NCBI GenBank assembly: GCA_903896675.1
Contig: CAITYU010000377.1
Span: 25,713-89,712 of the forward strand
DNA length: 64,000 nt
Direction: 5' to 3'
Origin: an uncultured Planctomycetaceae bacterium
GTDB taxonomy: Bacteria > Planctomycetota > Planctomycetia > Planctomycetales > Planctomycetaceae
Shown one piece after another: positions 26,452 to 34,920 of the stretch (its first letter is position 1; each line of letters starts with the position of its first letter). A program made the translations under genes and the position numbers. The notes below the pieces were generated by a model that was not told the origin of the DNA, ran no database searches, and worked only from the letters and a program-made list of their open reading frames with translations.

Positions 26452-28914
26452 ATGTACCAGCGGTCTGTGCTGCGGATTGTGTCTGTCTGTCTGGCTGTTG
26501 TGTCTGTGCTGAATGCAGCGTACGGTGTCCGCTGTGCGGCTGCTGATCCTCCGAACGGTCCACTGTATGCGTGGTATCGTGATGGAGGTTTGCAGTCCGC
26601 CGGGGCTGATGTGACGGGCTGGAATTCGGCGGCGGGTGAGCATCCGGCCAGATCTCTGAATCGAGTTTTCGGTCGACCGCAACTGGTGCATGTGCAGGCG
26701 GCATTCGGCCGGTCGGAAGTGGTTCGATTCAACGGTTCTGCTGCGTTATGGCAGGCGGCGGGTTCGTGGGGCACGCTCCGGGATGCTCGCACTGTCGTGT
26801 TGTTGGCGCGGCTGCCGGCTGCCGGTGCGGGGGTGTTGTTTGACGGGAGCACGCGGCAGGGTTCGGTTCCTGTGCGCTGGGAGCAGGGTCGGTTTGGGCC
26901 CACAGTGCAGCCGGCAGCGGAGTCTGTGTCGGGGTCCGCTGATGGCGTGTGGAGGGCGACGGCATTCGTATTTCCGGCCGGGGGGACTCCGCTGGGAGGT
27001 CTGATTCTGGGGGCCAACGTTGCGACTGCCGACGGGCTGAGCTGTGATATTGCTGAGGTGCTGGTGTATCCGCGAGCGTTGTCGGCTGAGGAGTGTCGGC
27101 GGGCTGTTGACTGGCTGGCGGCGAAGTGGGGCCAGCCCTCAGATCTGCCTGCCACAGAGCAGCCACAGCGACTGACTCTGCCTGATGAACCGCGAATATT
27201 CCGCACCACGGTCAGGCGACGAGGTGACGACGGAGTGGATACGTACCGTATTCCAGGGCTGGCAACGACTCCGCGGGGCACGCTGATTGCTGTGTTTGAT
27301 GCGCGCAATCGCAGTGGTGGGGATTTGCCGGGTGATATTGATGTCGCAGTGCAGCGTTCCACGGACGGGGGGGGAACCTGGGGTTCAATGCAGCGGATTA
27401 TGGATTTCGATGCGACTGTTCCGGGATCTCAGGGCAACGGGGTGGGTGATCCGGCGGTACTTGTGGATCAGCGTACCGGGCGGATTTTCGTGGTGGCGCT
27501 GTGGTCTCTGGGGCCGCGTGCGTGGCACGGCAGCGGCCCTGGGATGACAGCTGAGCAGACCGGGCAGCTGATGCTGGTGCACAGTGATGACGATGGGGTG
27601 ACGTGGTCGCAGCCTGTCAGTATTACACCGCAGGTGAAGCAGCCGGAGTGGCGATTGTGTTTTAATGGTCCTGGGAACGGGATTCAGTTGCGGGATGGAA
27701 CTCTGGTGTTTTCTGCGCAGTACCGTGATCCGGATGGCCAGCCGCACGCATGTTTCATGGCCAGCGTGGATGGTGGGAGTCACTGGAAGATTTCACCGGC
27801 GGCGATTCCGGATGGTGTTCCGACGAGTGAAAGTGCGATAGTGGAGTTGTCGGACGGGGCTTTGCTGCTGTCGATGCGTAATGAGTCGCGATCCGGTCAG
27901 CGAGCGTGGGCGCGGTGGGAGTGGCAGGGGGCACTGTGGAGCGGCAAGTGGAGTGCGTCGTGGCTGGATCTGCCTGATCCGACGTGCATGGCCAGCGTGA
28001 TTCGCCATCCGCACGGCGAGTTGATCTTTTCGAATCCGGCGGATGCAAAGCAGAGGCAGCGGCTGACGATTCGATCCAGTGTGGACGGTGGTCGTACGTG
28101 GAGTCGGGGGCGGTTGCTGGATCCGGGTGGTGCGATGTATTCGTGTTTGACAGTACTGGCGGATGGCCGGATTGGTCTGCTGTATGAAAGTGTGGACTCA
28201 GCGGGGCTGGTGTTTGCGCGTTTTCCGCTGGACTGGGTGCAGGAGGGTGCCAGTATTCCGACGGTGCCGGAGGGGCGTTTGGAGCGGACTGGAAAGTTTG
28301 GCTGGTGGCTGGAGCGTCATGAGGCGAAGCTGCAGGAAACTCGGGCGGGTGGAGTGCAGCTGGCGTTTCTGGGTGATTCGATTACGCAGGGCTGGGAGAC
28401 AGCGGGGCGGGAATCGTGGCAGAAGTATTTTGGTGGGAAGCGAGCGGTCAATTACGGTTTTGGCGGCGACTCGACCCAGCATGTCCTGTGGCGACTGGAG
28501 CATGGAGAATTTGATGGTCTGTCGCCCGAGGCGATAGTACTGCTGATCGGGACGAACAACGTGCGGCACGGTGATTTTTCTCCTGCTGAGATAGCCGCGG
28601 GGATTGAACAGATTGTGCGTGTGCTGGGAGACAAGTGTCCGCGTTCGCGGGTGCTTTTGCTGGGGTTGCTGCCGCGCGGCGCGGATCCGGCGGATCGTTT
28701 GCGGCAGAAATGTGAAGCTGTGAATGCACTGTTGCCAAAGCTGGCGGATGGTGATCGAGTGCAGTATGTGAATGTCAATTCGGCGTTGCTGGAGGACGAT
28801 GGCAGCTTATCCGAAACAATTGCTCCGGATCGGCTGCATTTAAGTGCTGCCGGTTATGAACGCCTTGGGCGGGTGATTGCGGAAAACCTGCGGGCAGGGG
28901 TTACGAAACGCTGA
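26452..28914 (+). CDS. exported sialidase (BNR) fused to an SGNH hydrolase
   Basis: An 820-residue exported protein with three modules. After the signal peptide (about 1-31), residues 35-230 form a concanavalin/LamG-like domain. Residues 245-605 are an exo-alpha-sialidase: RIPGL at 266-270 and four Asp boxes (STDGGGTW at 303, SDDDGVTW at 378, SVDGGSHW at 438, SVDGGRTW at 543). Residues 615-820 are an SGNH/GDSL esterase: GDSITQGW at 641, GTNN at 700, and the Asp/His pair in DRLHLS at 793-796. A plausible role is removing both the O-acetyl groups and the sialic acids of a glycan, but sialidase folds also cover other glycosidases. It ends the run of exported genes starting at 18086. Confidence 0.9.
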   Translation: MYQRSVLRIVSVCLAVVSVLNAAYGVRCAAADPPNGPLYAWYRDGGLQSAGADVTGWNSAAGEHPARSLNRVFGRPQLVHVQAAFGRSEVVRFNGSAALWQAAGSWGTLRDARTVVLLARLPAAGAGVLFDGSTRQGSVPVRWEQGRFGPTVQPAAESVSGSADGVWRATAFVFPAGGTPLGGLILGANVATADGLSCDIAEVLVYPRALSAEECRRAVDWLAAKWGQPSDLPATEQPQRLTLPDEPRIFRTTVRRRGDDGVDTYRIPGLATTPRGTLIAVFDARNRSGGDLPGDIDVAVQRSTDGGGTWGSMQRIMDFDATVPGSQGNGVGDPAVLVDQRTGRIFVVALWSLGPRAWHGSGPGMTAEQTGQLMLVHSDDDGVTWSQPVSITPQVKQPEWRLCFNGPGNGIQLRDGTLVFSAQYRDPDGQPHACFMASVDGGSHWKISPAAIPDGVPTSESAIVELSDGALLLSMRNESRSGQRAWARWEWQGALWSGKWSASWLDLPDPTCMASVIRHPHGELIFSNPADAKQRQRLTIRSSVDGGRTWSRGRLLDPGGAMYSCLTVLADGRIGLLYESVDSAGLVFARFPLDWVQEGASIPTVPEGRLERTGKFGWWLERHEAKLQETRAGGVQLAFLGDSITQGWETAGRESWQKYFGGKRAVNYGFGGDSTQHVLWRLEHGEFDGLSPEAIVLLIGTNNVRHGDFSPAEIAAGIEQIVRVLGDKCPRSRVLLLGLLPRGADPADRLRQKCEAVNALLPKLADGDRVQYVNVNSALLEDDGSLSETIAPDRLHLSAAGYERLGRVIAENLRAGVTKR

Positions 28915-28921
28915 TGGTTTT

Positions 28922-29047
28922 CAGTTGTCAGTGTTCAGTGTTCAGTGTTCAGTGTTCAGTGTTCAGTGTTCAGTGTTCAGTGTTCAGTGTTCAGTGGGCA
29001 GTGTTCAGTGTTCAGTGTTCAGTGGGCAGTGGGCAGTGGGCAGTGGG
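28922..29047 (+). repeat. heptamer tandem repeat (CAGTGTT / CAGTGGG)
   Basis: One degenerate unit (CAGTTGT, 28922-28928) followed by 17 perfect 7-base units at 28929-29047: nine CAGTGTT, one CAGTGGG, three CAGTGTT, four CAGTGGG. It starts just after the sialidase stop codon and ends about 130 bases before the dehydrogenase start. The last four units carry four GGG runs spaced by CAGT. Confidence 0.95.
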
Positions 29048-29175
29048 CAGGTTTTGGGCGAGAGTGACTTGCGGAAAAAACTTTTAGGCAGGGGCAGTCT
29101 GCTGATTCGCACGGTTGTTCGGTGGCAACGGTTGGTGTTGGTTGCGGGACTCGGTAATTTCAGGAGTATCTGCTG

Positions 29176-30198
29176 ATGGCACCGGGATCAGGTCTGAAAA
29201 CAGCGTTTTTCAGTGCGAAGGCGTACGATCGTCAGTCTTTTTCAGCGGTCCTTGGTCAGCCGCAGTTTTCCGGATTGGAAATGGTGTGGCTGGAGGCTCG
29301 CTTGAACGCCGAGACGGCGGTGCTGGCGACCGGTTGTACGGCGGTGTGTGCCTTTGTCAATGATGATCTGTCGGCATCAGTGGTGGAACGACTGCATGCA
29401 CTGGGTGTGAGCATGCTGGCGCTGCGTTCGGCCGGGTTCAATCATGTGGATCTGGCGACCTGCCGGAGACTGGGCCTCGCTGTCGCTCGTGTGCCCGCGT
29501 ATTCGCCTTATGCGGTCGCGGAGCACACTGCCTGTCTGCTGCTGACTCTGAATCGGCATGTGCATCGGGCATGGCAGCGAGTGCGCGACCTGAACTTTTC
29601 GCTGGATGGATTGACTGGTTTTGATGTGCACGGAAAGACCGTCGGCGTGATAGGTACCGGTCGCATTGGTACGGTCTTCGCGCGGATTATGACGGGCTTT
29701 GGTGCGAGGGTGCTGGCATACGATCCGCAGCCTTCCGCAGAAGTGCAGAGCATGGCGGGTGTGAGTCTGACGGCGCTGGAGGATCTGATCGTGCAGTCCG
29801 ATATCATTTCGCTGCACTGTCCGCTGACCGAGCAGACCAGACACCTGATCAATGCGGATCGTCTGTCCCGTATGAAGCCAGGGGTTATTCTGCTGAATAC
29901 CAGTCGCGGGCGACTGGTTGATACGAAAGCGCTGATTCAGGGGTTGAAAGCCGGTCGGATTGGCGGTGCCGGTCTGGATGTCTACGAGGAAGAGGAAGGG
30001 ATTTTCTTTGCGGATTGTTCCGAGAGTGGCCTGCAGGACGACGTGCTCGCGCGACTGCTGACCTTTCCGAACGTCCTGATCACCTCGCATCAGGCGTTTC
30101 TGACTCACGAAGCACTGCACAACATCGCTGCAAGGACTCTGCAGAGCCTGCTGGAATTCGGTGCGGGGAAGATATCCGCTGAAGCACAGCTGGTCTGA
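29176..30198 (+). CDS. D-lactate dehydrogenase-like 2-hydroxyacid dehydrogenase
   Basis: A 340-residue NAD-dependent D-2-hydroxyacid dehydrogenase. The NAD motif G160TGRIG165 and the catalytic triad Arg244 (NTSRG), the Glu in GLDVYEEEEG (residue 271 or nearby) and His305 (SHQAFLT) are in place. The EEEEGIFF segment is typical of the fermentative D-lactate dehydrogenase (LdhA) branch, which makes D-lactate from pyruvate. Start ATG 29176 follows AGGAG at good spacing. It is separated from the sialidase run by the tandem repeat, so probably transcribed on its own. Confidence 0.9.
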   Translation: MAPGSGLKTAFFSAKAYDRQSFSAVLGQPQFSGLEMVWLEARLNAETAVLATGCTAVCAFVNDDLSASVVERLHALGVSMLALRSAGFNHVDLATCRRLGLAVARVPAYSPYAVAEHTACLLLTLNRHVHRAWQRVRDLNFSLDGLTGFDVHGKTVGVIGTGRIGTVFARIMTGFGARVLAYDPQPSAEVQSMAGVSLTALEDLIVQSDIISLHCPLTEQTRHLINADRLSRMKPGVILLNTSRGRLVDTKALIQGLKAGRIGGAGLDVYEEEEGIFFADCSESGLQDDVLARLLTFPNVLITSHQAFLTHEALHNIAARTLQSLLEFGAGKISAEAQLV

Positions 30199-30229
30199 CG
30201 TATGCCGGCGACCGGTATGGCCGGCCGGA

Positions 30230-31285
30230 TCAGCGGCGATCAAGAGTCAGCAGGCCTGTGATTGTCAGGCAGATGCCGGCCGTGGCGGTCCATGACAGTT
30301 GCTCGCCAAACAGCGTAACGGCACCGACAGCACACATTGCATTCTGCGATGCGTTGATGACATTGGCGCGACTGATGGTCAGGAATCGCATGGCGTGAGT
30401 GATAGCGAAGAATCCGATGGCGTTGAACGTCCCGGCAATCGCAATTGTTGCCCAGTCCTCGGGACTGGTGGACGAGATTTCAGACAGTGGCAGCAGCAAC
30501 AGGCTGCCTGGAACAAGAATCAGAAAGCCTGCGGAGCTGAACAGGAACAGGGTGGCAGCGACCGGCATGTGAGAACGGACAGCTTTGCGGATGTAAACGC
30601 CCGTAATACCGTAACACAGTCCGGAAATGATTGAGAGCAGTACGCCGATTGCGACACCGGGACCAGCGGATGAGTCGAGAGCGGTGGGCTGAATATTGGG
30701 CTCCACTTGCGCGATTTCGTCTGTGATGTCGGCCGGAGTGACCGGGGCAGTGGACCGCGAACTGGCTCCGGAAGACAGAAACACGATCGCAGCCACCATC
30801 AGACCCATGCTGATGGCGGAGCGGACGGAGACCTGATCACCCAGCACAATACGGCCCACGACAGCCCCGCTGCAGATGATGGACGCGAAGCAGATGGGGA
30901 CCGACACCGCCAGTCCGATGACTCGCAGCGACATCTGGAATGGCAGATTTCCGCCCAGTTGGTTGAAAATTGCGGCGACCGCAATCGGCCAGACAAAGCT
31001 CCATTCGGCGAAGGAGTGCAGGCCGTTGAATCTGCGCCACGCGATCAGCGTGACAGCAATGAAGAACGTAGGAAACGCTTTGGTGCCAGCCACCCACATG
31101 TCCCAGCCGGTTCCCCCATCCGTACGGGCCAGTTGACGCAGGGCCATATTGGCGATTGAGTAGGCAGCGGCGGCAAACAACCCCAGCAGCATCATGCGTC
31201 CCGTGACCGGCAGAGCGGCTGTCAAGGCCGGCTGAGCAGGTGCGGGTTTGGGTGCGATTGAGTGGGACTGATCAGATTGAGACAT
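30230..31285 (-). CDS. EamA/DMT-family transporter
   Basis: A 351-residue membrane protein with about ten hydrophobic helices in two EamA halves (about 30-170 and 205-350), separated by a hydrophilic loop at about 172-205. Characteristic stretches include MALRQLA at the start and NVINASQNAMCAVGAVTLFGE in the last quarter. Such drug/metabolite transporters carry small metabolites; the substrate is unknown. It is convergent with the dehydrogenase gene. Confidence 0.82.
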   Translation of the reverse strand: MSQSDQSHSIAPKPAPAQPALTAALPVTGRMMLLGLFAAAAYSIANMALRQLARTDGGTGWDMWVAGTKAFPTFFIAVTLIAWRRFNGLHSFAEWSFVWPIAVAAIFNQLGGNLPFQMSLRVIGLAVSVPICFASIICSGAVVGRIVLGDQVSVRSAISMGLMVAAIVFLSSGASSRSTAPVTPADITDEIAQVEPNIQPTALDSSAGPGVAIGVLLSIISGLCYGITGVYIRKAVRSHMPVAATLFLFSSAGFLILVPGSLLLLPLSEISSTSPEDWATIAIAGTFNAIGFFAITHAMRFLTISRANVINASQNAMCAVGAVTLFGEQLSWTATAGICLTITGLLTLDRR

Positions 31286-31673
31286 AAAAGGACGCCGGGG
31301 AAAAGGCGGTTGGGTGCCGTAAACCGACTTTGTTTGAGTGAAAGCCCAGTGTTTTGATGTTATGGGGCCGGGCTGAAGCTGCGGCTACGGTTTTGTCCAT
31401 GAAATCATCAGCGGGGCAGGGCCAACGAGGCATGGGACGGGGAATGGGCCGAAGTCTATCGACTTGCCGGTCTGAGGCGAAAAGAAGTTTTCCGGATTCG
31501 CGGAGTTTCCGGATCTTGCCTGCGGCAGGTTTTGGTGTTGGCATTCGGGTGTCACCTCCCGAATGCCACCATCCGCCTCCACTGTTGCCTGGGCTGCAGG
31601 CCGGGCACATGCCATTGCCCGCTGACCTTACCGCAATTGCCCGGCGGGCCGGCATCCTCCGGATTCTGCCTCT
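31286..31673. other. intergenic region with a perfect inverted repeat
   Basis: About 390 bases between two minus-strand genes. It contains a perfect 10-base inverted repeat (31540-31549 with 31558-31567, 8-base loop) about 110 bases past the glmM-like stop, without a T-tract on either strand. A weaker hairpin with a wobble pair precedes TTTTGG near 31530. Short open frames here look non-coding. It should also carry the promoter of the EamA gene. Confidence 0.5.
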
Positions 31674-33023
31674 TCAGGACACCGCCTGGCGAACCACCTG
31701 CATGGCACGGTCAATCAGGCTGACAGCATCCGCTGTTTCCGGAGCTTCGGCAATGATGCGTATGATGGGTTCCGTATTGCTGGCTCGCACCTGCACCCAC
31801 CGGTCGCTCCAGTCCAGTCGCAGTCCGTCACCTTCCCGAGCTTCTGCGTCAGGAAAAGCGTCCCGCAGCGCTGTGCAGGCGGCGTCCACTTTGCTGGCTG
31901 GGCACTCAATCCGGTCCTTCACGATGGTGTAGAATGGCAGCGAATCGGCCCACTGTGACAGTCGCCGTTTTCCGGCTGCAAGGCCGGCCAGCACGTAGGC
32001 CATCGAAACGAGGCTGTCCCGGACATAGCCGATTCGCGGCTCAATCACTCCACCATTGCCTTCCCCACCCAGCACTGCCTGCACTGCTCGCATTTTCGCG
32101 CACACGTGAGCTTCGCCGACGTGGCTGCGGTGAAACTGACAACCGTGTCTGGCTGCGATGTCAGCAGTGACTCGACTGGTAGACCCGTTCACCACGAATG
32201 GCCCTTTGAGTTTTTCGAGAACAAAGTCGGCGGCCAGCGCCAGCGTCAGTTCTTCGCCGATGTAACGCCCTGTTTCATCCACAATAGCCAGTCGATCGGC
32301 GTCGGGGTCCTGAGCAAAGCCGGCATCGGCCGAGTGTTTCACAACGGCTCGGCACAGATCCCCCAGGTTCTTCTCCACGGGTTCCGGAATATGTTCGAAG
32401 CGACCGTCGGGTGTACCACCCAGAACCACCACTTCGCAGCCCAGAGCCTGCAGCAGCTGCGGACCGCAGACTGCTCCCGAACCATGATTGCAGTCCAGCA
32501 CGACTTTGAATCGGCATCGGCGAATGGCTTCCACGTTGACCAGTGACAGCACTTTGTCGATGTGCACCTGAGCCGGATTCTGCAGCGTGACCACACTGCC
32601 CAGACCCGCCCAGTCGCGCCAGGTGATGCTGTCCTGTTCCAGGACCTGCAGTAACTGCTGACCCAGATCACGGTTGAAGACCGATCCATCGGGGGCAAAG
32701 GGTTTCAGGCCGTTCCATTCGATCGGGTTGTGACTGGCTGTAATCTGCAGACCGCCGGCGGCTTTGTGATGCTGTACCAGGACGCCGCAGGTTGGAGTTG
32801 TGCAGACGCCGGCATCCAGAACTTCGCACCCCGTGGCCAGCAGGCCGGACACGACGGCGTGGTGCAGCATCGGGCCGGTTGACCGACCGTCTCGGGCCAG
32901 TACGACTTTACCACCACAGAACATGGTTCCCAGAGCGGCAGCGAAACGGCTGGTGTAGACCGGATCAAGCCCATCGCCGATGACTCCGCGGAGCCCTGAA
33001 ATGCTGAGAATACGCGTGGCCAT
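31674..33023 (-). CDS. glmM: phosphoglucosamine mutase / phosphohexomutase
   Basis: A 449-residue alpha-D-phosphohexomutase. The phosphoserine loop is TASHNP with Ser97, and the metal loop is D239PDADR244. The EGNGGVIEP substrate-loop stretch and RASNTEPIIRI phosphate loop are also clear. In bacteria GlmM converts glucosamine-6-phosphate to glucosamine-1-phosphate for cell-wall precursors, and short GlmM-like enzymes also act as phosphomannomutases, so substrate is not certain. The start ATG is preceded by AGGAAG. No cell-wall genes adjoin it. Confidence 0.82.
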   Translation of the reverse strand: MATRILSISGLRGVIGDGLDPVYTSRFAAALGTMFCGGKVVLARDGRSTGPMLHHAVVSGLLATGCEVLDAGVCTTPTCGVLVQHHKAAGGLQITASHNPIEWNGLKPFAPDGSVFNRDLGQQLLQVLEQDSITWRDWAGLGSVVTLQNPAQVHIDKVLSLVNVEAIRRCRFKVVLDCNHGSGAVCGPQLLQALGCEVVVLGGTPDGRFEHIPEPVEKNLGDLCRAVVKHSADAGFAQDPDADRLAIVDETGRYIGEELTLALAADFVLEKLKGPFVVNGSTSRVTADIAARHGCQFHRSHVGEAHVCAKMRAVQAVLGGEGNGGVIEPRIGYVRDSLVSMAYVLAGLAAGKRRLSQWADSLPFYTIVKDRIECPASKVDAACTALRDAFPDAEAREGDGLRLDWSDRWVQVRASNTEPIIRIIAEAPETADAVSLIDRAMQVVRQAVS

Positions 33024-33286
33024 GGCGGACTGCTTCCTGTGGCAGGAAAGGGATGACTGACGTCAGTGACAAAGGTTGTCCGGGGAGTGAAACCGAGTCT
33101 GGTTGGTTGCCGACACCAGTGTTTTTCAGGGGTGCGGTGGATCACGCGCGGGGGCTGAGGCCCACGCTGCTTTTTTCGACTGTGGTGTTATCACTGCAGC
33201 GAATTCTAGGTGTTCTTTGAAAACGGCTCGAGAGGAAGCTGCAGGAAATTCCGCGGCTCTATGGCGTCAACCGGCAGAAAATGCCG

Positions 33287-34075
33287 CTACCAGTGCATGA
33301 CCGTGCCACCGTCCACGTTGATTGTCTGTCCGGTGATCTCGGACGCCCGGCGACTGCAGAGGAATACGATCAGATCGGCCACATCTTCCGGCTGTTGCCA
33401 GCGTCCCAGCGGAACGACGTGGCGGATTTTCCGGTCTGCCCATTCTTCGTACGTGAGTTGATCAGCGGGCTGCTGCTGCTGATTCCATGCGGCCCAGACG
33501 GAGCGATTGAGCGGCGTTTTCACCATACCGGGGCACACCGAGTTGACTCGTACATTATGCGGTGCGAGATCCTTTGCCATGACCTGTGCAAAATTGATAT
33601 TGGCCGCTTTGCTGGCGCTGTAAGGGGGATCTGTGGGGGACCCCATCTGGCCGGCGACACTGGCCAGAAAGACCATGGCCCCGGATTTCTGAGCGGCCAT
33701 CGCAGGGCCTGCTGCATGGGCTACGTGAGTCATACCCAGAATGTTCACCTCCAGCACTCGCTGCCACGCTGAGATTGGCACATTGGTGTAGGGAAATCCG
33801 TAAGCTCCGGAACCCGCGGCTGCGCAGTGGACGAGAATGCTGACGGGACCAAACTGTTGAACGGTCTGATCCCATGCGTTCTGCACAGCGGCGGCATCAC
33901 AGACATCGACGTGCAGGAAGGGCAGCGTCGCAGCGGGAGCTGATGGTTCGGGCGGCCGCAGATCCCAGAGGACAGGGCGGGCGAGTTCTGCATTCAGCAG
34001 CGTGGCTACGGCAGCACCGATGCCACTTGAGCCACCAGTGACGACAGCGGTTTGACCGGCGATACCAAGATCCAT
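33287..34075 (-). CDS. SDR-family oxidoreductase
   Basis: Classical short-chain dehydrogenase, about 262 residues. The cofactor motif T13GGSSGIG20, catalytic Ser139, Tyr152 and Lys156 (YSASK) are present, as is the VCPGMVKTP stretch. The C-terminal SEITGQTINVDGG is the usual end of 3-oxoacyl-ACP reductase-like members. The acidic residue that sets NAD preference appears as Asp38. I used the internal ATG at 34075 since SDR proteins typically start MDLG; an ATG at 34096 would add seven residues. The substrate is unknown. Confidence 0.85.
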   Translation of the reverse strand: MDLGIAGQTAVVTGGSSGIGAAVATLLNAELARPVLWDLRPPEPSAPAATLPFLHVDVCDAAAVQNAWDQTVQQFGPVSILVHCAAAGSGAYGFPYTNVPISAWQRVLEVNILGMTHVAHAAGPAMAAQKSGAMVFLASVAGQMGSPTDPPYSASKAANINFAQVMAKDLAPHNVRVNSVCPGMVKTPLNRSVWAAWNQQQQPADQLTYEEWADRKIRHVVPLGRWQQPEDVADLIVFLCSRRASEITGQTINVDGGTVMHW

Positions 34076-34392
34076 GCAAGTGTTCCGGGAAGTCATGAGC
34101 GAGGCAAAACATAAATTCTAACAACGGGCGGATATCAGTTACCAGTTGCCGGCGTTGTCAGCGGGACGGCGCCAGGCGCCGGTGTGTCTGCGGCGGTGCA
34201 GTGCGCTGTGTTGAAACAGTAACCCGCTGGCTGGCACCTGCGGCTCATGGGGGTGCGTCAGGCTTGTCCGGGCAGCTGCGTTTCATCAGGCATGGACTGG
34301 AGTTTCCCTCTGCTGGCAGTTACTCTGCTGATGCTGCAGCATCGGCCCGTGGATATTGACGGTTTCAGGAATTTCCTTTTCAGGAAACAGCG

Positions 34393-34803
34393 ATGGAAGT
34401 GACCGATTCTTATCAGCTTCATCTGCTTGAGAAGCAGTTTGTCGCTCACAAGGCTGCGGTATCGAATCGAACTCGTGACGAGATTGATCTGGCACGTGAT
34501 GTTGCTGACCGCCTCAATGCGCTCGAATACAATATGTCACGATTGCTGCTGATAGTACAGACCCTGGGCCAAATCTGCCGCAGCAAGGACATCTTCAGCG
34601 AAGCAGAATTTGATGCACTGATGCGAGCACTTGATCTTTCGGATGGGCAGGCAGACGGCGTACTCAACCCGAACTCTGTCCCAGGTATGCAGTCCGCACC
34701 ACAGCCAGCGAGCGTGCTTTCGTTCCTGCAGCGGGCCGAGAAAACGGTTGCCAGCCCCGCCGATCCCAGCACATTTCTCGCACAGTTGGAGCAGCAGGGG
34801 TGA
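34393..34803 (+). CDS. hypothetical protein, 136 residues
   Basis: I do not recognise this protein. It is soluble, with no signal or membrane segment. Residues 1-90 are helical and acidic with a heptad-like pattern (QFVAHKAAVSNRTRDEIDLA) and residues 90-136 are Pro/Ser/Ala-rich. It starts with AGGAAA before the ATG at good spacing, which supports the call. Its stop codon is the first TGA of the small direct repeat that follows. No operon partner is obvious. Confidence 0.65.
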   Translation: MEVTDSYQLHLLEKQFVAHKAAVSNRTRDEIDLARDVADRLNALEYNMSRLLLIVQTLGQICRSKDIFSEAEFDALMRALDLSDGQADGVLNPNSVPGMQSAPQPASVLSFLQRAEKTVASPADPSTFLAQLEQQG

Positions 34804-34821
34804 CAGGTGACAGGTGACGGG
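34801..34821 (+). repeat. three-copy heptamer repeat overlapping a stop codon
   Basis: TGACAGG, TGACAGG and TGACGGG in tandem. The first TGA is the stop codon of the 136-residue protein. The unit length equals that of the large repeat at 28.9 kb, and both begin at the end of a gene, although the sequences differ. Confidence 0.6.
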
Positions 34822-34920
34822 GGCGTGTTCAGAATCGCTGCGGGGCTGATTCAGCGGGCCGAGGTGGGGAGCACCGGGTAGTGGGGATCGATGTGTTTTT
34901 TGGGGGGGAGTGGCAGGGTG

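Noticed and set aside
25159-26691. 510-codon minus-strand frame over the PVC dehydrogenase gene
   Set aside because: It is antisense to a clear heme-domain protein and its Arg/Gln/His-rich composition is typical of shadow frames.
28922-29047. CRISPR array
   Set aside because: The repeats are 7 bases long with no spacers, so it is a plain tandem array.
34167-34181. GC-rich palindrome CGGCGCC-A-GGCGCCG as a terminator
   Set aside because: The one-base loop cannot fold as a hairpin and no T-tract follows; it is probably chance in GC-rich DNA.
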